DNA of 64,000 nucleotides from an uncultured Marinococcus sp. (GTDB lineage: Bacteria > Bacillota > Bacilli > Bacillales > Marinococcaceae), in the NCBI RefSeq assembly GCF_947493875.1, contig NZ_CANLSU010000005.1, positions 1 to 64,000 on the forward strand. Reading direction: 5' to 3'. Positions 32,628 through 42,274 of this stretch are shown piece by piece. The notes under the pieces were generated by a model. That model did no database searches. It had not been told where the DNA came from and was given only the letters and a program-made list of their open reading frames with translations. The position numbers were made by a program, and so were the translations under genes. Each line of letters opens with the position of its first letter. Position 1 is the stretch's first letter.

Positions 32628-33518
32628 ATGAACGTAGTAGCAATTGATATGGATGGAACTCTTCTCCATTCAAAAAAATATATATCTGAGCAGAATGCCA
32701 AGGCGTTAAACCGGATGCGGGCTGAAGGACACAAGCTCGTGATTGCCACCGGCAGAGGAATTGAGGATGTAGAGCATCTGCTTGAAGACGCCGGAGTTAA
32801 AGCTGATGGCATCGTTTCGCTGAACGGGGCCATCGTAAACCAGGGCCGCTCCGTAGTATACGAAAACGTCATGGAAAAGGAAACAGCACTCCGCGTCGTG
32901 CGGTCGCTTGAAGACTTTGGCGTCTATTTTCATGTTTACACGAACAAAGGCATGTTTTATATGCCGAAGGGCTGGCAGTATTTTATGGAGGATGCTCATG
33001 AGCTCGTAAAAGAAGACGACGACTATGAAGACCGCATGGCAGAGTTTAAACGAAAAGAAGAATACAATACCGGGCGCTTCCACATGCATCAGCTCCGCTC
33101 ACTCGAAGACATTGAGGGCGAAGATGTACACGTTTATAAATTCTTGATGCTCTCCCCGCTCGAGGATAAGCTTGCTGCCGTCCGAAGCGCGTGGAAAATC
33201 CGCCAGGACGTTTCCATTACATCTTCAGGCCGGGACAACCTGGAATTTATGCACCCAAATACCGAAAAAGGGGCCGGTCTCCATCACCTGCGTATACAGG
33301 CAGGCTGGGAGGAAGCGGTCACGTTTGCGATCGGTGACAACTTTAACGACGTGTCCATGTTCCGCTACGCCGATACTGCCATCGCGATGGAAAATTCCGA
33401 ACAGGATGTAAAGCTGCTTGCGGATGAAGAAACGAGTCATAATGATGATCACGGAGTCGCTCAGGCTGTGTATGACTATGTACTCTCTTCCACGAAACGA
33501 AAAGCAGAGCCGCGCTAA
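32628..33518 (+). CDS. Cof/YidA-type HAD phosphatase
   Basis: A 296-aa HAD superfamily IIB phosphatase. Motif I is AIDMDGTLLHSK, motif II IATGR, motif III lysine in the PNTEKGAGLHHL region and motif IV GDNFNDVSMFRYA. The large C2 cap (residues about 85-205) selects the substrate, usually a sugar phosphate or flavin-type phosphate; the exact substrate cannot be read. The ATG after GAGGTG is chosen over a GTG nine bases earlier. Confidence 0.9.
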   Translation: MNVVAIDMDGTLLHSKKYISEQNAKALNRMRAEGHKLVIATGRGIEDVEHLLEDAGVKADGIVSLNGAIVNQGRSVVYENVMEKETALRVVRSLEDFGVYFHVYTNKGMFYMPKGWQYFMEDAHELVKEDDDYEDRMAEFKRKEEYNTGRFHMHQLRSLEDIEGEDVHVYKFLMLSPLEDKLAAVRSAWKIRQDVSITSSGRDNLEFMHPNTEKGAGLHHLRIQAGWEEAVTFAIGDNFNDVSMFRYADTAIAMENSEQDVKLLADEETSHNDDHGVAQAVYDYVLSSTKRKAEPR

Positions 33519-33529
33519 AAGCATCCAAT

Positions 33530-33576
33530 AAAAAAACCGTCTGCTGTGGTAAAAAGCCACAGCAGACGGTTTTATT
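33530..33576. terminator. bidirectional terminator, Cof phosphatase / uspA
   Basis: AAAACCGTCTGCTGTGG pairs perfectly with CCACAGCAGACGGTTTT around a 7-nt loop between the converging genes. Confidence 0.92.
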
Positions 33577-33997
33577 TTACGACAAGCACCGGACATTGCA
33601 CACGCTTTACCACTTTGTGGCTGACGCTGCCAAGCACCATCGTCTGCAGCTGGTTAAGTCCCCGGCTCCCGATCACAAGGCAGTCATACGCTCCGCTATT
33701 CGCAAAGGAGACAATGGTCGGCCCCGGTTCCCCGTGCTCGATATGAACCTCATAAGAAATACCTGCTTCTTTCAGGTCGTTTTCGAGATCTTCAAGCTGT
33801 TCCCGACGCTTCATCTGAATAATTTCTTTATTTCCGTAATGCAGCACGTCCGATTTGGATTGATCTTTATCAATAATATAAATAACATCCAATTTTCCGT
33901 CCGGCACATTTTTTAATAGCTTTACCGCATGCCCTGAAGCACGGCGGGCATGGTCGGATCCATCTGCTGCGAGTAATACTTTTTGGTACACAGACAT
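33572..33997 (-). CDS. universal stress protein, UspA family
   Basis: A 141-aa single Usp domain. The nucleotide-binding motif is complete: VIGSRGLNQLQTMVLGSVS (G-2x-G-9x-G-S), with the N-terminal VLLAADGSDHARRA aspartate. It is probably an ATP-binding dimer. The ATG with GGAG 6 nt upstream is chosen over one 12 bp earlier. It lies 40 bp after sulP in the same direction; SulP and Usp genes are often adjacent. Confidence 0.9.
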   Translation of the reverse strand: MSVYQKVLLAADGSDHARRASGHAVKLLKNVPDGKLDVIYIIDKDQSKSDVLHYGNKEIIQMKRREQLEDLENDLKEAGISYEVHIEHGEPGPTIVSFANSGAYDCLVIGSRGLNQLQTMVLGSVSHKVVKRVQCPVLVVK

Positions 33998-34037
33998 TCC
34001 CCTCTCCATTAACAGTTCTGTATCCTTAACTTATTTC

Positions 34038-35489
34038 TTAGTGACCGGAAGACATTCCTTCCAGCTTGCGCATTAATTCTGAGCTTTCCTCGTTAATGCT
34101 CGTAAAGTATACTTTCGTGCCTTCCTGTTTAAACTTCAGTCTGACCTTTTCAATCGCTTCGACTGCAGAGTCATCCCAAAGGTGGGTTCGTGATAAATCA
34201 ATTTCCACTCTATCGAAATTCTCTTTGTAATCAAAGCTCTTCACAAAGTCCGTCACTGAAGCGAAAAACAACGGGCCGTCCACATGGTACACACGGATCG
34301 TTTCGTCCTTAATGGTTTTACTCACATGAACCTTTGATATTTTGGCTGCAAAGAACACAGCACTCAAAATAACGCCGGCAACCACGCCGATCGCAAGATT
34401 ATGCGTATACACGACTGTAGCAACCACAACGATCATAACAATAGAGTCGGTCTTAGGTGCTTTCGCAAGCATTGGAAGCGAGCCCCAGTCGAATGTGCTG
34501 ATCGATACCATAATCATAACGCCTGCAAGTGCTGCCATTGGTATCTGAACGACAAGCCCCTGAAGCACGAGGATCAGAAACAGCAGGAATACACCTGCTA
34601 CAAAAGCAGAAAGCCGGCCTCTCCCGCCAGATTTTACGTTAATCACCGACTGCCCGATCATAGCGCACGATGCCATACCGCCGAAGAAGCCGGTAACGAC
34701 GTTGGAAATCCCCTGTCCGCGCGCTTCCTGGTTCTTGTTGCTTTCTGAATCTGTCATATCATCTACGATGGTCGCAGTCAGCAGTGATTCCAACAAACCA
34801 ACGACTGATAATGACAGAGCGTATGGCAGAATAATCATCAGCGTTTCAAGCGTCAGAGGTATATCTGGAAGAAGAAACACAGGGAAGGAGCTTGGAAGCG
34901 TGCCCATGTCTCCTACTGTACTGGCATTAATACCTCCAAACACGGTCACCATGCTGACGACAATGATAGCTACAAGCGTTGAAGGCACAGCGCCGGTAAG
35001 TTTAGGAAACAGGTAAATAATAGCAAGGGCAATACCTGCCAGAACAAATGGCCAAAAGCCATTTCCCCGGAAATGCTCTATTTGGGCAAGGAAAATCAGA
35101 ATAGCGAGAGCATTCACAAAACCAACCATCACCGACCTTGGAATGAATTTCATCCAGCGGGCCAGTCCGCTGAAACCAATCAGAAGCTGAATGATTCCAG
35201 TCAATATGGTGGTCGCAAGCAGATGCTGCAGGCCATGATCAGCAACCAGCGTTACCATCAAAAGAGCCATAGCGCCCGTCGCTGCTGAGATCATCCCGGG
35301 TCTTCCGCCTACAATTGCAATCATTACCGCCATACTGAAAGAAGCATAAAGCCCAACCTGTGGGTCTACGCCGGCAATGATTGAAAAGGCAATTGCCTCC
35401 GGTATTAAAGCGAGCGCAACGACAATCCCTGCCAGCACGTCCCCTTTAATGTTTCCGAGCCACTCCATTTTCAGTTGTGAAAAATTCAA
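34038..35489 (-). CDS. SulP family anion transporter with STAS domain
   Basis: A 483-aa transporter with about 11-12 membrane segments (1-385; [55 protein letters not shown]) and a C-terminal STAS domain (about 395-480, [34 protein letters not shown]). SulP members carry sulfate, bicarbonate or related anions; residues seen do not decide which. The start is a TTG with GAGGAG 8 nt upstream. The 5' UTR from the predicted promoter is about 130 nt and includes a 7-bp stem. Confidence 0.9.
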   Translation of the reverse strand: MNFSQLKMEWLGNIKGDVLAGIVVALALIPEAIAFSIIAGVDPQVGLYASFSMAVMIAIVGGRPGMISAATGAMALLMVTLVADHGLQHLLATTILTGIIQLLIGFSGLARWMKFIPRSVMVGFVNALAILIFLAQIEHFRGNGFWPFVLAGIALAIIYLFPKLTGAVPSTLVAIIVVSMVTVFGGINASTVGDMGTLPSSFPVFLLPDIPLTLETLMIILPYALSLSVVGLLESLLTATIVDDMTDSESNKNQEARGQGISNVVTGFFGGMASCAMIGQSVINVKSGGRGRLSAFVAGVFLLFLILVLQGLVVQIPMAALAGVMIMVSISTFDWGSLPMLAKAPKTDSIVMIVVVATVVYTHNLAIGVVAGVILSAVFFAAKISKVHVSKTIKDETIRVYHVDGPLFFASVTDFVKSFDYKENFDRVEIDLSRTHLWDDSAVEAIEKVRLKFKQEGTKVYFTSINEESSELMRKLEGMSSGH

Positions 35490-35620
35490 ACTTTTTTCTC
35501 CTCTCTTTTTTTATACTCTTTATCCTTGTTGCATGTGGACATTCCGGCCTGTTGCGCGTCTCACATGCTTTCTTTTTTCAGGCTTTCATCTGTATGAAAA
35601 CCAACGTCACGAACCATCAA

Positions 35621-35648
35621 AGTGTAGCATATCACATCAATTTTTCAA
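35621..35648 (-). promoter_or_regulatory. probable promoter of sulP-uspA
   Basis: On the minus strand TTGAAA is followed after 16 nt by TACACT. The leader that follows contains GCATGTG/CACATGC arms (35531-35537, 35562-35568). Confidence 0.5.
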
Positions 35649-35766
35649 TAGATTACATGAAGGTTTTTTATGTAAACGCTCTCTCATGCCGGGCTTTTTT
35701 CCGTTGATTGAAAATCGGAAAACTCGGGAAAACCAAGTAACGAGATATCTATTAGGAGGAGTCAAT

Positions 35767-36408
35767 ATGTACGGTACTTTTGTTTTTGATGTAGACGGAA
35801 CACTTATTAATACAGAGGACGCCATTATTAAATCACTGAGGCGTGCTGTGGAGGAAACCACGGGGGAAATTATTGAAAACGAAAACCTGCGGCCGCTTCT
35901 CGGCATTCCGGAGAAGGACGTTTTAAACCGGCTGGGCCTGCAGGAGGATGAGCGACGCACGGTGCAGGAAAAATGGGCTGCGTACCTTGAGGAAAACCGG
36001 TTTTTGATTGATATTTTCCCCGGCATTCAGGAGCTTCTCGAAGGACTGAACATTCAGGGCTATCAGGTTGGCATTGTCACCTCTAAAACTCGCGAGGCCT
36101 TTGAGCATGAAATGAAACCATTCGGTCTGCAGCAGTTTGCTTCTTACATTATCAGTGCCGACGACACCGTCCATCATAAGCCTTCCCCAGAGCCGCTTCG
36201 GGCCTTCATGGAAACAAGCGGAGCAGAGGCCTCCAATACTATCTATATTGGCGACACGCAGCACGACAGTGAAAGTGCCGAAAAAGCAGGCACGGCTTTC
36301 GGTCTAGCTGGCTGGGGCGCGGTTCACCCGGAAAACACTTCGCCGACACTTCGTTTTGAACGCCCCGAAGAAATTTTGGAATACGTCACAAATGCCCCTT
36401 CATCCTAA
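35767..36408 (+). CDS. HAD-IA phosphatase, phosphoglycolate/pyrophosphatase PpaX-like
   Basis: A 213-aa HAD subfamily IA enzyme. Motif I is [16 protein letters not shown], motif II VTSKTR, motif III HKPSPEP and motif [19 protein letters not shown]. The helical cap is at about 15-80. The substrate may be phosphoglycolate, pyrophosphate or a nucleotide. AGGAGG precedes the ATG. The frame is open 390 bp further upstream, but that part is antisense to sulP and its leader. Confidence 0.88.
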   Translation: MYGTFVFDVDGTLINTEDAIIKSLRRAVEETTGEIIENENLRPLLGIPEKDVLNRLGLQEDERRTVQEKWAAYLEENRFLIDIFPGIQELLEGLNIQGYQVGIVTSKTREAFEHEMKPFGLQQFASYIISADDTVHHKPSPEPLRAFMETSGAEASNTIYIGDTQHDSESAEKAGTAFGLAGWGAVHPENTSPTLRFERPEEILEYVTNAPSS

Positions 36409-36410
36409 TT

Positions 36411-36450
36411 AAAAAAGGGCTGTCCGTAAAACCGGCCAGCCCCATTTTTA
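36411..36450. terminator. bidirectional terminator, HAD phosphatase / HD hydrolase
   Basis: GGGCTGTCCG pairs with CGGCCAGCCC around TAAAAC, with A- and T-runs on both sides. Confidence 0.88.
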
Positions 36451-37068
36451 TGCCTTTCTTTCCCATTCGCTGTAAAATTCCTCCAGATAGCTGACCATAA
36501 ACCGCTGGCGTTTGGTTGCAATGGCAAGACCAGTATCCGTATTCATCATACCTTTAAGCCTCAGCAGCTTATCAAAAAAGTGCTGAATCGCGCTGTTTCG
36601 CTCGTTCCGGTATTCCGGACGCGGATCATGCAGCGGCTGATGGATGTGCCCGGTATATGCAAACGTACGGGCAATTCCGATGGCGCCCAGGGCATCCAGA
36701 CGGTCTGCGTCCTGCACAACCTTCCCTTCAAGAGTCTCCGGGGCCCGTTCTTTATGGTGCCGGAAGGAAATAGAAGAAACAATCTGCATAACATGCTGCT
36801 TTAATTCTTCGTCGGCTTCATTGTGCTCCAGCCAGCGCATGATTTTTTGTTCTCCGTCTTCCCCTTCTTCGAGAAGCTTTTCGTCCCCTATGTCATGAAG
36901 CCAGGCTGCCAGGATGCATATATCAGGATCCGCCCCTTCTTTTTCAGCGATGTCCCCTGCAAGCGCTGCGACCCGCTCAGTGTGCCAATAGTCATGTGCG
37001 GGGTCTGTATGGGCGAAAAACGCCCACGCCTCCTGTTTCGCTTCATGAATCAGCTGCCTGATATCCAT
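36448..37068 (-). CDS. HD domain phosphohydrolase (YedJ-like)
   Basis: A 206-aa metal-dependent phosphohydrolase. The HD residues are His31 in HDYWHTERVAAL, the HD pair in AAWLHDIGDEKL (about 54-65) and the later VVQDADRLDALGAIGIARTF aspartate. E. coli YedJ and B. subtilis YpgQ are similar; YpgQ-type enzymes hydrolyse nucleotides. The substrate here is inferred only at family level. It is convergent with the HAD gene and divergent from the helicase gene. Confidence 0.9.
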   Translation of the reverse strand: MDIRQLIHEAKQEAWAFFAHTDPAHDYWHTERVAALAGDIAEKEGADPDICILAAWLHDIGDEKLLEEGEDGEQKIMRWLEHNEADEELKQHVMQIVSSISFRHHKERAPETLEGKVVQDADRLDALGAIGIARTFAYTGHIHQPLHDPRPEYRNERNSAIQHFFDKLLRLKGMMNTDTGLAIATKRQRFMVSYLEEFYSEWERKA

Positions 37069-37228
37069 AAGAATCTCTCCTTCCGACGATCTCTTTCTTT
37101 ATATTATACCTGCTGCAGGCGTGATTGTATGTACTTTTATTCCCTTTTTCAGGCAGTAATATGCTAAAATACGGGCAGGAAAGAACGTACGGAAGATAGT
37201 ATTTCCAGCGTTGCAAGGAGGGTGAAGA

Positions 37229-40200
37229 TTGGCTTTATTTGCCGCGGACGCTATACGCCAGATGACCGATGAAACTACATACTCAGAAGGAAAACGGCTG
37301 TATGATTTATATAAAATTGCCCATATGACAGAAGAAACCCTGATGCAGACCCGGCAGATTGAAGCAGTCGTAAAGGACACTCCTTTTCCGGAAGACGTTT
37401 TTATTGCTGTTGACGGAAGTCATACCATTCAGGAAATGTACTGTTCCTGCGACCGTTTTTATCATTCCTCGTCCGCTCCCTGCCGTCATCTCATTGCTCT
37501 GCTCCTCGAGGCCCCTGCCTTCACCAGTCCGCCGGCTTCGCCCGGCCTCGCTGCCTCAGACGAAAGCGACGCAGTGAAAGACCAGTTTCTGGAATACTTT
37601 TCGCCCTTCCAGTCACGGGTCGAGGATATAGGCACCCAAATACATGCTGACTTTTTAATCTCTTTTCCTGTTGATAACCGGAGACCCGAGGTTTTATTTC
37701 CAGTCGTTCAGGTGAAAATTGGAGAAAACCAACGGTACGCCGTGAAAAATATTCATCAGTTTATTGAAGCAATGAAAAATGATACTCCCTTCCGACTGGC
37801 TCCTTCTTTAGCATTTGATCCTGTTTTCCACTATTTTTCAGAAGAAGATCTTCATGTCCTTCAGCTGCTTGCTTCCGTGCTTCGATACGAGGAATGGGGA
37901 TCTTCATTTCAGGATCAGTGGATAGCAAGAAGCGGGGCGAAAAAAGAAATCGCGATACCGCCTTATGCGGTCGAAAAGCTTTTCGGCCTGCTCGAAGCCT
38001 GTCCGAATGCCTATATCACAGACACTTACGGGGAAAGGCCCTGGAGTGTAATAGAAAATTGGCCTTATTCATTTTTTCTAAGCTATGAAAAAGAATCCGA
38101 TGCGCTGATTTTTTCCACGCCACAACAGGAAGCACCATTTTTTATCAGCCACAGCAGATACTGTTTATGGGACGGACAGCTGTACTACCCGGAAAAGGAA
38201 CTGGCGCGAACCGCAGCCGCTGCCCAGCGAATACTCATGCAGACAGAAGCAAAGCGCCTCGTTTTTTCCCGTCAGGAATTTATCGATACCTTTTTACACT
38301 GGGGGGCTCCGTTAATGAACCACCGCTGCCTGGAGATGGATGAGAAGCTGCAGGAAAACCTGCACACAGAACCACTGCTGACAGCCCTGTATCTCTCAAA
38401 AGGGCCCCGTGGGGAGATTACCGGAGACTTAATCTATCGCTACGGGGTTAAAGAGTATAGTGCATTTCGCACGGACTCCGCTCCATCTTTCGAAGATTCT
38501 TATTTTATACCCCGGGACCGGCAGCAGGAACAACTCCAGCTCCAACGGCTGCAGCAGAAGGGATTCCTCCAGGAAAATGACCGGTTGACCCTTTCTTCAC
38601 CGAAAAATATTATTGGTTTTTTATCAAAGGAGCTGGCAGCTCTGCGGCCGTATATGGATATCTTCATGAGTGAGGAAGTTGAAAATATGCTTATCCCCGG
38701 GGACAGCCTCTCGTTATTTTCCGACATTCATGCCGAGGAGGGATGGATGGAGCTGTCACTCACCTCGTCTGTAACAGACGCTTTAGAGACGCCTGGGATC
38801 TGGAGAGCTCTCCAGGAGGGGGAGGAATTTTATAAAACAGAAGACGACCGGTACCTGCCTCTCGATGATGAAATGCTGCAGCGTCTCGCCCGTGCCTTGC
38901 AGCAGATGCCAAAGCCGGACCGGGCCGAAGAAGATGATTCAGTGCGCTATCCGGCCCACCAGGCGTTCAATCTGGACAAACACCTATCCGGCACCCCCCG
39001 CTGGCAGACGACTCTTGATGTCGATGCCATGCTTGAAAACATCCGGCGTGCTGCTGAAAAAGATACAGCGCTTGCCGAGCCGCTCGGTGTAAAGCTGCGG
39101 ACGTATCAGCGTGAGGGGATTCAGTGGATGAAGCAGCTCGCCGCCTACCGCTTTGGCGGTATTCTGGCAGACGACATGGGGCTTGGGAAAACGCTGCAGG
39201 CACTTGGCTTTATTGCGACAGAATACAGGGAAAATCCTGGAGGAGAACCGTTTGTTATTATCGCCCCCTCCTCACTTTTATATAACTGGAAAAAGGAAAC
39301 CGAGCGCTTTTTTCCATCGTTAAGAGTGACCGTCGTTTCCGGCAGCAAAAAAGAACGCGAGCAGCAGATCCAGCAGCAAAGCGATATTTTCATTACCTCC
39401 TATCCTTTGATCCGCCGGGACGTTGAGTGGTACGGAGAAACGTTTTTCCGCGGCATTTTCCTGGACGAGGCCCAGGCGGTCAAAAATGCCGGGTCTAAAA
39501 CAGCAAAAGCCGTGAAGCAGCTCCGGAGCAAATACTGCTTTGCACTGAGCGGAACCCCGGTGGAAAACAGACTTGATGAGCTGCGGGCGATATTCAGCGT
39601 CGTGATGCCCGGGCTGTTTCCAAGCAAAAAACTGTTTTCCTCCTGGAGTCCTGAAGAGGTTCGGGACAGAGCGTCTCCCTTTATTATGCGCCGCACAAAG
39701 AAAGAAGTGCTCCAGGAGCTTCCTGAAAAAGTTGAAACGACGACCTACTGTGACCTTTTAACGACTCAGGCGGACATATACAAAAAAACGCTGCAGAACG
39801 TGCAGCAGGAAGCGGATGCTCTCCTTGAAGAAGGAGCGGACACCAACCGGATGCATCTTCTTTCTCTGTTGACCCGCCTGCGGCAGATCTGCTGCCATCC
39901 CTCGCTCGTGGAGCCCGATTACCAAAGCTCCTCCGGAAAGCTTGAGGAACTCGTGCGCATTCTTCATGAAGGTGCAGCAGGCGGTCAGCGGATTCTTATA
40001 TTTTCCCAGTTCACCTCCATGCTTGCTCTTATCAAAAGCCGGCTGGCAGAAGAAGGCATCGATTACTATTATCTTGATGGGAGCACTCCGGGAGAGGAGC
40101 GGGTACGTCTTGCTGAAGCCTTCAACGAAGAAGAAGGACCGGACGTCTTCTTGATTTCATTACGCGCCGGCGGAACCGGTCTCAACCTTACCGGGGCGGA

Positions 40201-40462
40201 TACCGTAGTTTTGTATGACCTATGGTGGAACCCGGCGGTGGAAATGCAGGCAGCTGACCGTGCCCACCGCCTCGGCCAGACTAAGACAGTTCAGGTCATT
40301 CGTCTTATCACTCATGAAACCATCGAAGAAAAAATCCAGCACATGCAGGAGGAAAAACGCCACCTGTATGATCAGGTCATCACAGATGAGCAGACCAGCC
40401 TGAACACGCTGAGCGAAAATGACATCCGCCTGCTCTTAACCGGAAAAGTGCAGGAAACCTGA
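37229..40462 (+). CDS. SWIM zinc-finger SNF2 family helicase
   Basis: A 1077-aa Swi2/Snf2-type ATPase. A SWIM zinc finger is at residues 72-87 (YCSCDRFYHSSSAPCRHL, Cys72, Cys74, Cys85, His87). Residues 100-600 form the DUF/SNF2-associated middle region. The ATPase core has ILADDMGLGKTLQALGF (about 645-661), the DEAQ box FLDEAQAVKN (about 743), MRRTKKEVLQELP, and the C-terminal helicase motifs FSQFTSMLALI, SLRAGGTGLNLTGAD and AADRAHRLGQTK. Such proteins remodel nucleic acid complexes; the cellular role is unknown. The TTG start has GGAGGG upstream. The last residues (KVQET) and the stop lie in the first repeat unit of the next cluster. Confidence 0.93.
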   Translation: MALFAADAIRQMTDETTYSEGKRLYDLYKIAHMTEETLMQTRQIEAVVKDTPFPEDVFIAVDGSHTIQEMYCSCDRFYHSSSAPCRHLIALLLEAPAFTSPPASPGLAASDESDAVKDQFLEYFSPFQSRVEDIGTQIHADFLISFPVDNRRPEVLFPVVQVKIGENQRYAVKNIHQFIEAMKNDTPFRLAPSLAFDPVFHYFSEEDLHVLQLLASVLRYEEWGSSFQDQWIARSGAKKEIAIPPYAVEKLFGLLEACPNAYITDTYGERPWSVIENWPYSFFLSYEKESDALIFSTPQQEAPFFISHSRYCLWDGQLYYPEKELARTAAAAQRILMQTEAKRLVFSRQEFIDTFLHWGAPLMNHRCLEMDEKLQENLHTEPLLTALYLSKGPRGEITGDLIYRYGVKEYSAFRTDSAPSFEDSYFIPRDRQQEQLQLQRLQQKGFLQENDRLTLSSPKNIIGFLSKELAALRPYMDIFMSEEVENMLIPGDSLSLFSDIHAEEGWMELSLTSSVTDALETPGIWRALQEGEEFYKTEDDRYLPLDDEMLQRLARALQQMPKPDRAEEDDSVRYPAHQAFNLDKHLSGTPRWQTTLDVDAMLENIRRAAEKDTALAEPLGVKLRTYQREGIQWMKQLAAYRFGGILADDMGLGKTLQALGFIATEYRENPGGEPFVIIAPSSLLYNWKKETERFFPSLRVTVVSGSKKEREQQIQQQSDIFITSYPLIRRDVEWYGETFFRGIFLDEAQAVKNAGSKTAKAVKQLRSKYCFALSGTPVENRLDELRAIFSVVMPGLFPSKKLFSSWSPEEVRDRASPFIMRRTKKEVLQELPEKVETTTYCDLLTTQADIYKKTLQNVQQEADALLEEGADTNRMHLLSLLTRLRQICCHPSLVEPDYQSSSGKLEELVRILHEGAAGGQRILIFSQFTSMLALIKSRLAEEGIDYYYLDGSTPGEERVRLAEAFNEEEGPDVFLISLRAGGTGLNLTGADTVVLYDLWWNPAVEMQAADRAHRLGQTKTVQVIRLITHETIEEKIQHMQEEKRHLYDQVITDEQTSLNTLSENDIRLLLTGKVQET

Positions 40463-40615
40463 CCAACGGCGCGGGCTCTGGAGGAGGTTTGCCCAAAGGA
40501 GGTCTTTCCCTTTGGCGAAGCTCTGAAGAGGATGCCGCCGTTGGTTTCCGGAGCTGGACAAGGAAAAGCGCAGGAAACCTGACCAACGGCGCGGGCTCTG
40601 GAGGAGATTTGCCCA
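40443..40615 (+). repeat. palindromic repeat cluster overlapping the helicase 3' end
   Basis: A full unit (40443-40560) and a truncated second copy (40563-40615) repeat with a 120-bp period, and the shared 53 bp differ at only two positions. The unit starts GAAAAGTGCAGG and ends GGAGCTGGACA. CCAACGGCG (about 40482-40490) pairs with CGCCGTTGG (40535-40543), and an inner GCCCAAAGG/CCTTTGGC hairpin lies between. The stop codon of the helicase (TGA, 40460-40462) is inside the first unit. Confidence 0.85.
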
Positions 40616-40621
40616 TGTAAA

Positions 40622-40661
40622 CTAAAAGAAGCAGAAGCGTCCAATTGGGCACTTCTGCTTC
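40622..40661 (-). terminator. mannitol operon terminator
   Basis: On the minus strand GAAGCAGAAG pairs with CTTCTGCTTC around a partly paired loop (CCCAATTGG), followed by TTTTAG, 12 bp after the mtlD stop. Confidence 0.8.
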
Positions 40662-40672
40662 TCTATTTACTG

Positions 40673-41818
40673 TTATTGTTCCGGAAGATACCCGGCAACC
40701 AATTCAACCAGCGGGTGATGTACAGGAAGCTCAGCGTAATGGCTCAAAGCTCCTTTGTATCCTTCACGGTCGATGGTGTTTTGGAGCTCCACAGCCTCCC
40801 CGTCTTCAGTTACATTGAACTGAAGGGCAGCAGCGATAACAAATGCCAGGGCCTCCGGACGCTCCCCGGCTTCCTGCAGCTCCACCGCAGGACGGACTAA
40901 ACGATCCTTTGGACCGAGCTTCCGGATCGGCCCGCGGCCCACCCGGGTCACCGGATCGGAAAGATACTCGTTTGAAAACCGCCCTTTGATTTTTGCCTGG
41001 TATTCGTTCTGTTCTTTTTCACCGAACCCGTGTTTGATTTGAAGCAGGCGGCCTGTTTCCCGGATCGCTGCTTCAAAGGCGCCTGAGACCTCCGGGTGCT
41101 CCATCGCTTCTTTCGTCGTTTCACATCCGTACAGGAAGCCGACGTAGGCAAGCGCTGCATGGCCGGTGTTTACCGTAAACAGCTTCCGCTCAATATACGG
41201 AGTGAGGTCATCCACGTAGGTCACAGCCGGGATGTCCGGCGTTTTTCCTTTCAGCGAAGGTTCTTCCACCGCCCATTCTAAAAATGGTTCAACGACTACC
41301 TTCAGCCCCTGACCCTCAGGCTGGTTAGGTACAATACGGTCCACGGCAGCATTGGCGAATCCGGCAAAACTGCCGGCTTCTGTTTTTTCGTCCTCCGTCA
41401 GCTGCTCCCAGATGTATTTCCTTAATTCCGCTGTTCCGGCCACCATGTTTTCGCAGGCGATAATATTGACCGGGCTGGCGTTTCCTTCAGCAGCTTTTTG
41501 CTTTAATGCTTTTGCAATAACGGGAGCTACATGCTTTAATACTGCCGGTCCGACAGCCGTCGTAATCAAATCCGCTTCCGCCAGCTTCTGTACAAGAGCG
41601 TCTTCCTCTTTCGCACTGTGAAAGGCCTGCACTCCTGAAATGGTCTGCGCAGAAGCTCCGTCTTCAGCGAGCTCCACCACATATTCGCCCTTTTCCTTCA
41701 GCTGATCGATCAGGGAATCATTAACATCAGCAAAATACAGCTCGTATCCGGCATCAGACAGCACCTGTCCGATAAACCCACGGCCGATGTTTCCAGCGCC
41801 TATCTGTACCGCGATCAT
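40673..41818 (-). CDS. mtlD: mannitol-1-phosphate 5-dehydrogenase
   Basis: A 381-aa NAD-dependent long-chain dehydrogenase of normal length that turns mannitol 1-phosphate into fructose 6-phosphate. The NAD site is VQIGAGNIGRGFIGQVL (4-20). The substrate region includes KLFTVNTGHAALAYVGFL with the catalytic lysine nearby. It overlaps mtlF by 4 bp (ATGA) and is the last gene of mtlA-mtlR-mtlF-mtlD. Confidence 0.96.
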   Translation of the reverse strand: MIAVQIGAGNIGRGFIGQVLSDAGYELYFADVNDSLIDQLKEKGEYVVELAEDGASAQTISGVQAFHSAKEEDALVQKLAEADLITTAVGPAVLKHVAPVIAKALKQKAAEGNASPVNIIACENMVAGTAELRKYIWEQLTEDEKTEAGSFAGFANAAVDRIVPNQPEGQGLKVVVEPFLEWAVEEPSLKGKTPDIPAVTYVDDLTPYIERKLFTVNTGHAALAYVGFLYGCETTKEAMEHPEVSGAFEAAIRETGRLLQIKHGFGEKEQNEYQAKIKGRFSNEYLSDPVTRVGRGPIRKLGPKDRLVRPAVELQEAGERPEALAFVIAAALQFNVTEDGEAVELQNTIDREGYKGALSHYAELPVHHPLVELVAGYLPEQ

Positions 41819-42255
41819 GAAAGTTCAACCTCTCCGATTACATCAAGCAGCTCTTCCTTAGAGGAAGCCTGGACCATTTTTTCGATATTGTCTTCGTCGG
41901 AACACACAATTGCAATCTTCGATAAAATGTTTAGATGTTCATCACCTTTGCCGGCGATACCAATCAGAATTCTTACTTCATTGCCGTCAAAATCCACTCC
42001 GTCCGGCACCTGGACCACTGACAACCCGGAATGGTCCACCCATTCGCGCGAATCCTCCGTACCGTGCGGAATTGCAACGCCGTTTCCCATAAAGGTCGAT
42101 GTCACTTTTTCACGCTCGAGCATGCTGTCAATATACTTTTGCTGCACGTATCCGTTATCAACAAGAACGCCCCCCGCTTCACGAATGGCTTCCTCTTTTC
42201 CCCCGAGCGATACGTTCAATTTCACATTTTCCTGCTGCAGTACTGGTTTAGTCAT
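41815..42255 (-). CDS. mtlF: mannitol-specific PTS enzyme IIA
   Basis: A 146-aa IIA domain protein. His64 in GNGVAIPHGTEDSR is the phosphorylation site that receives phosphate from HPr. It hands phosphate to the IIB domains of MtlA. AAGGAG precedes the ATG, 19 bp after mtlR. Confidence 0.95.
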   Translation of the reverse strand: MTKPVLQQENVKLNVSLGGKEEAIREAGGVLVDNGYVQQKYIDSMLEREKVTSTFMGNGVAIPHGTEDSREWVDHSGLSVVQVPDGVDFDGNEVRILIGIAGKGDEHLNILSKIAIVCSDEDNIEKMVQASSKEELLDVIGEVELS

Positions 42256-42274
42256 ATGATTTCTCTCCTTCTCC

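Noticed and set aside
37229-40462. The SWIM-SNF2 gene as part of a phage-defence island
   Set aside because: Its neighbours are an HD hydrolase and the mannitol operon; no nuclease, methylase, toxin or integrase gene is near.
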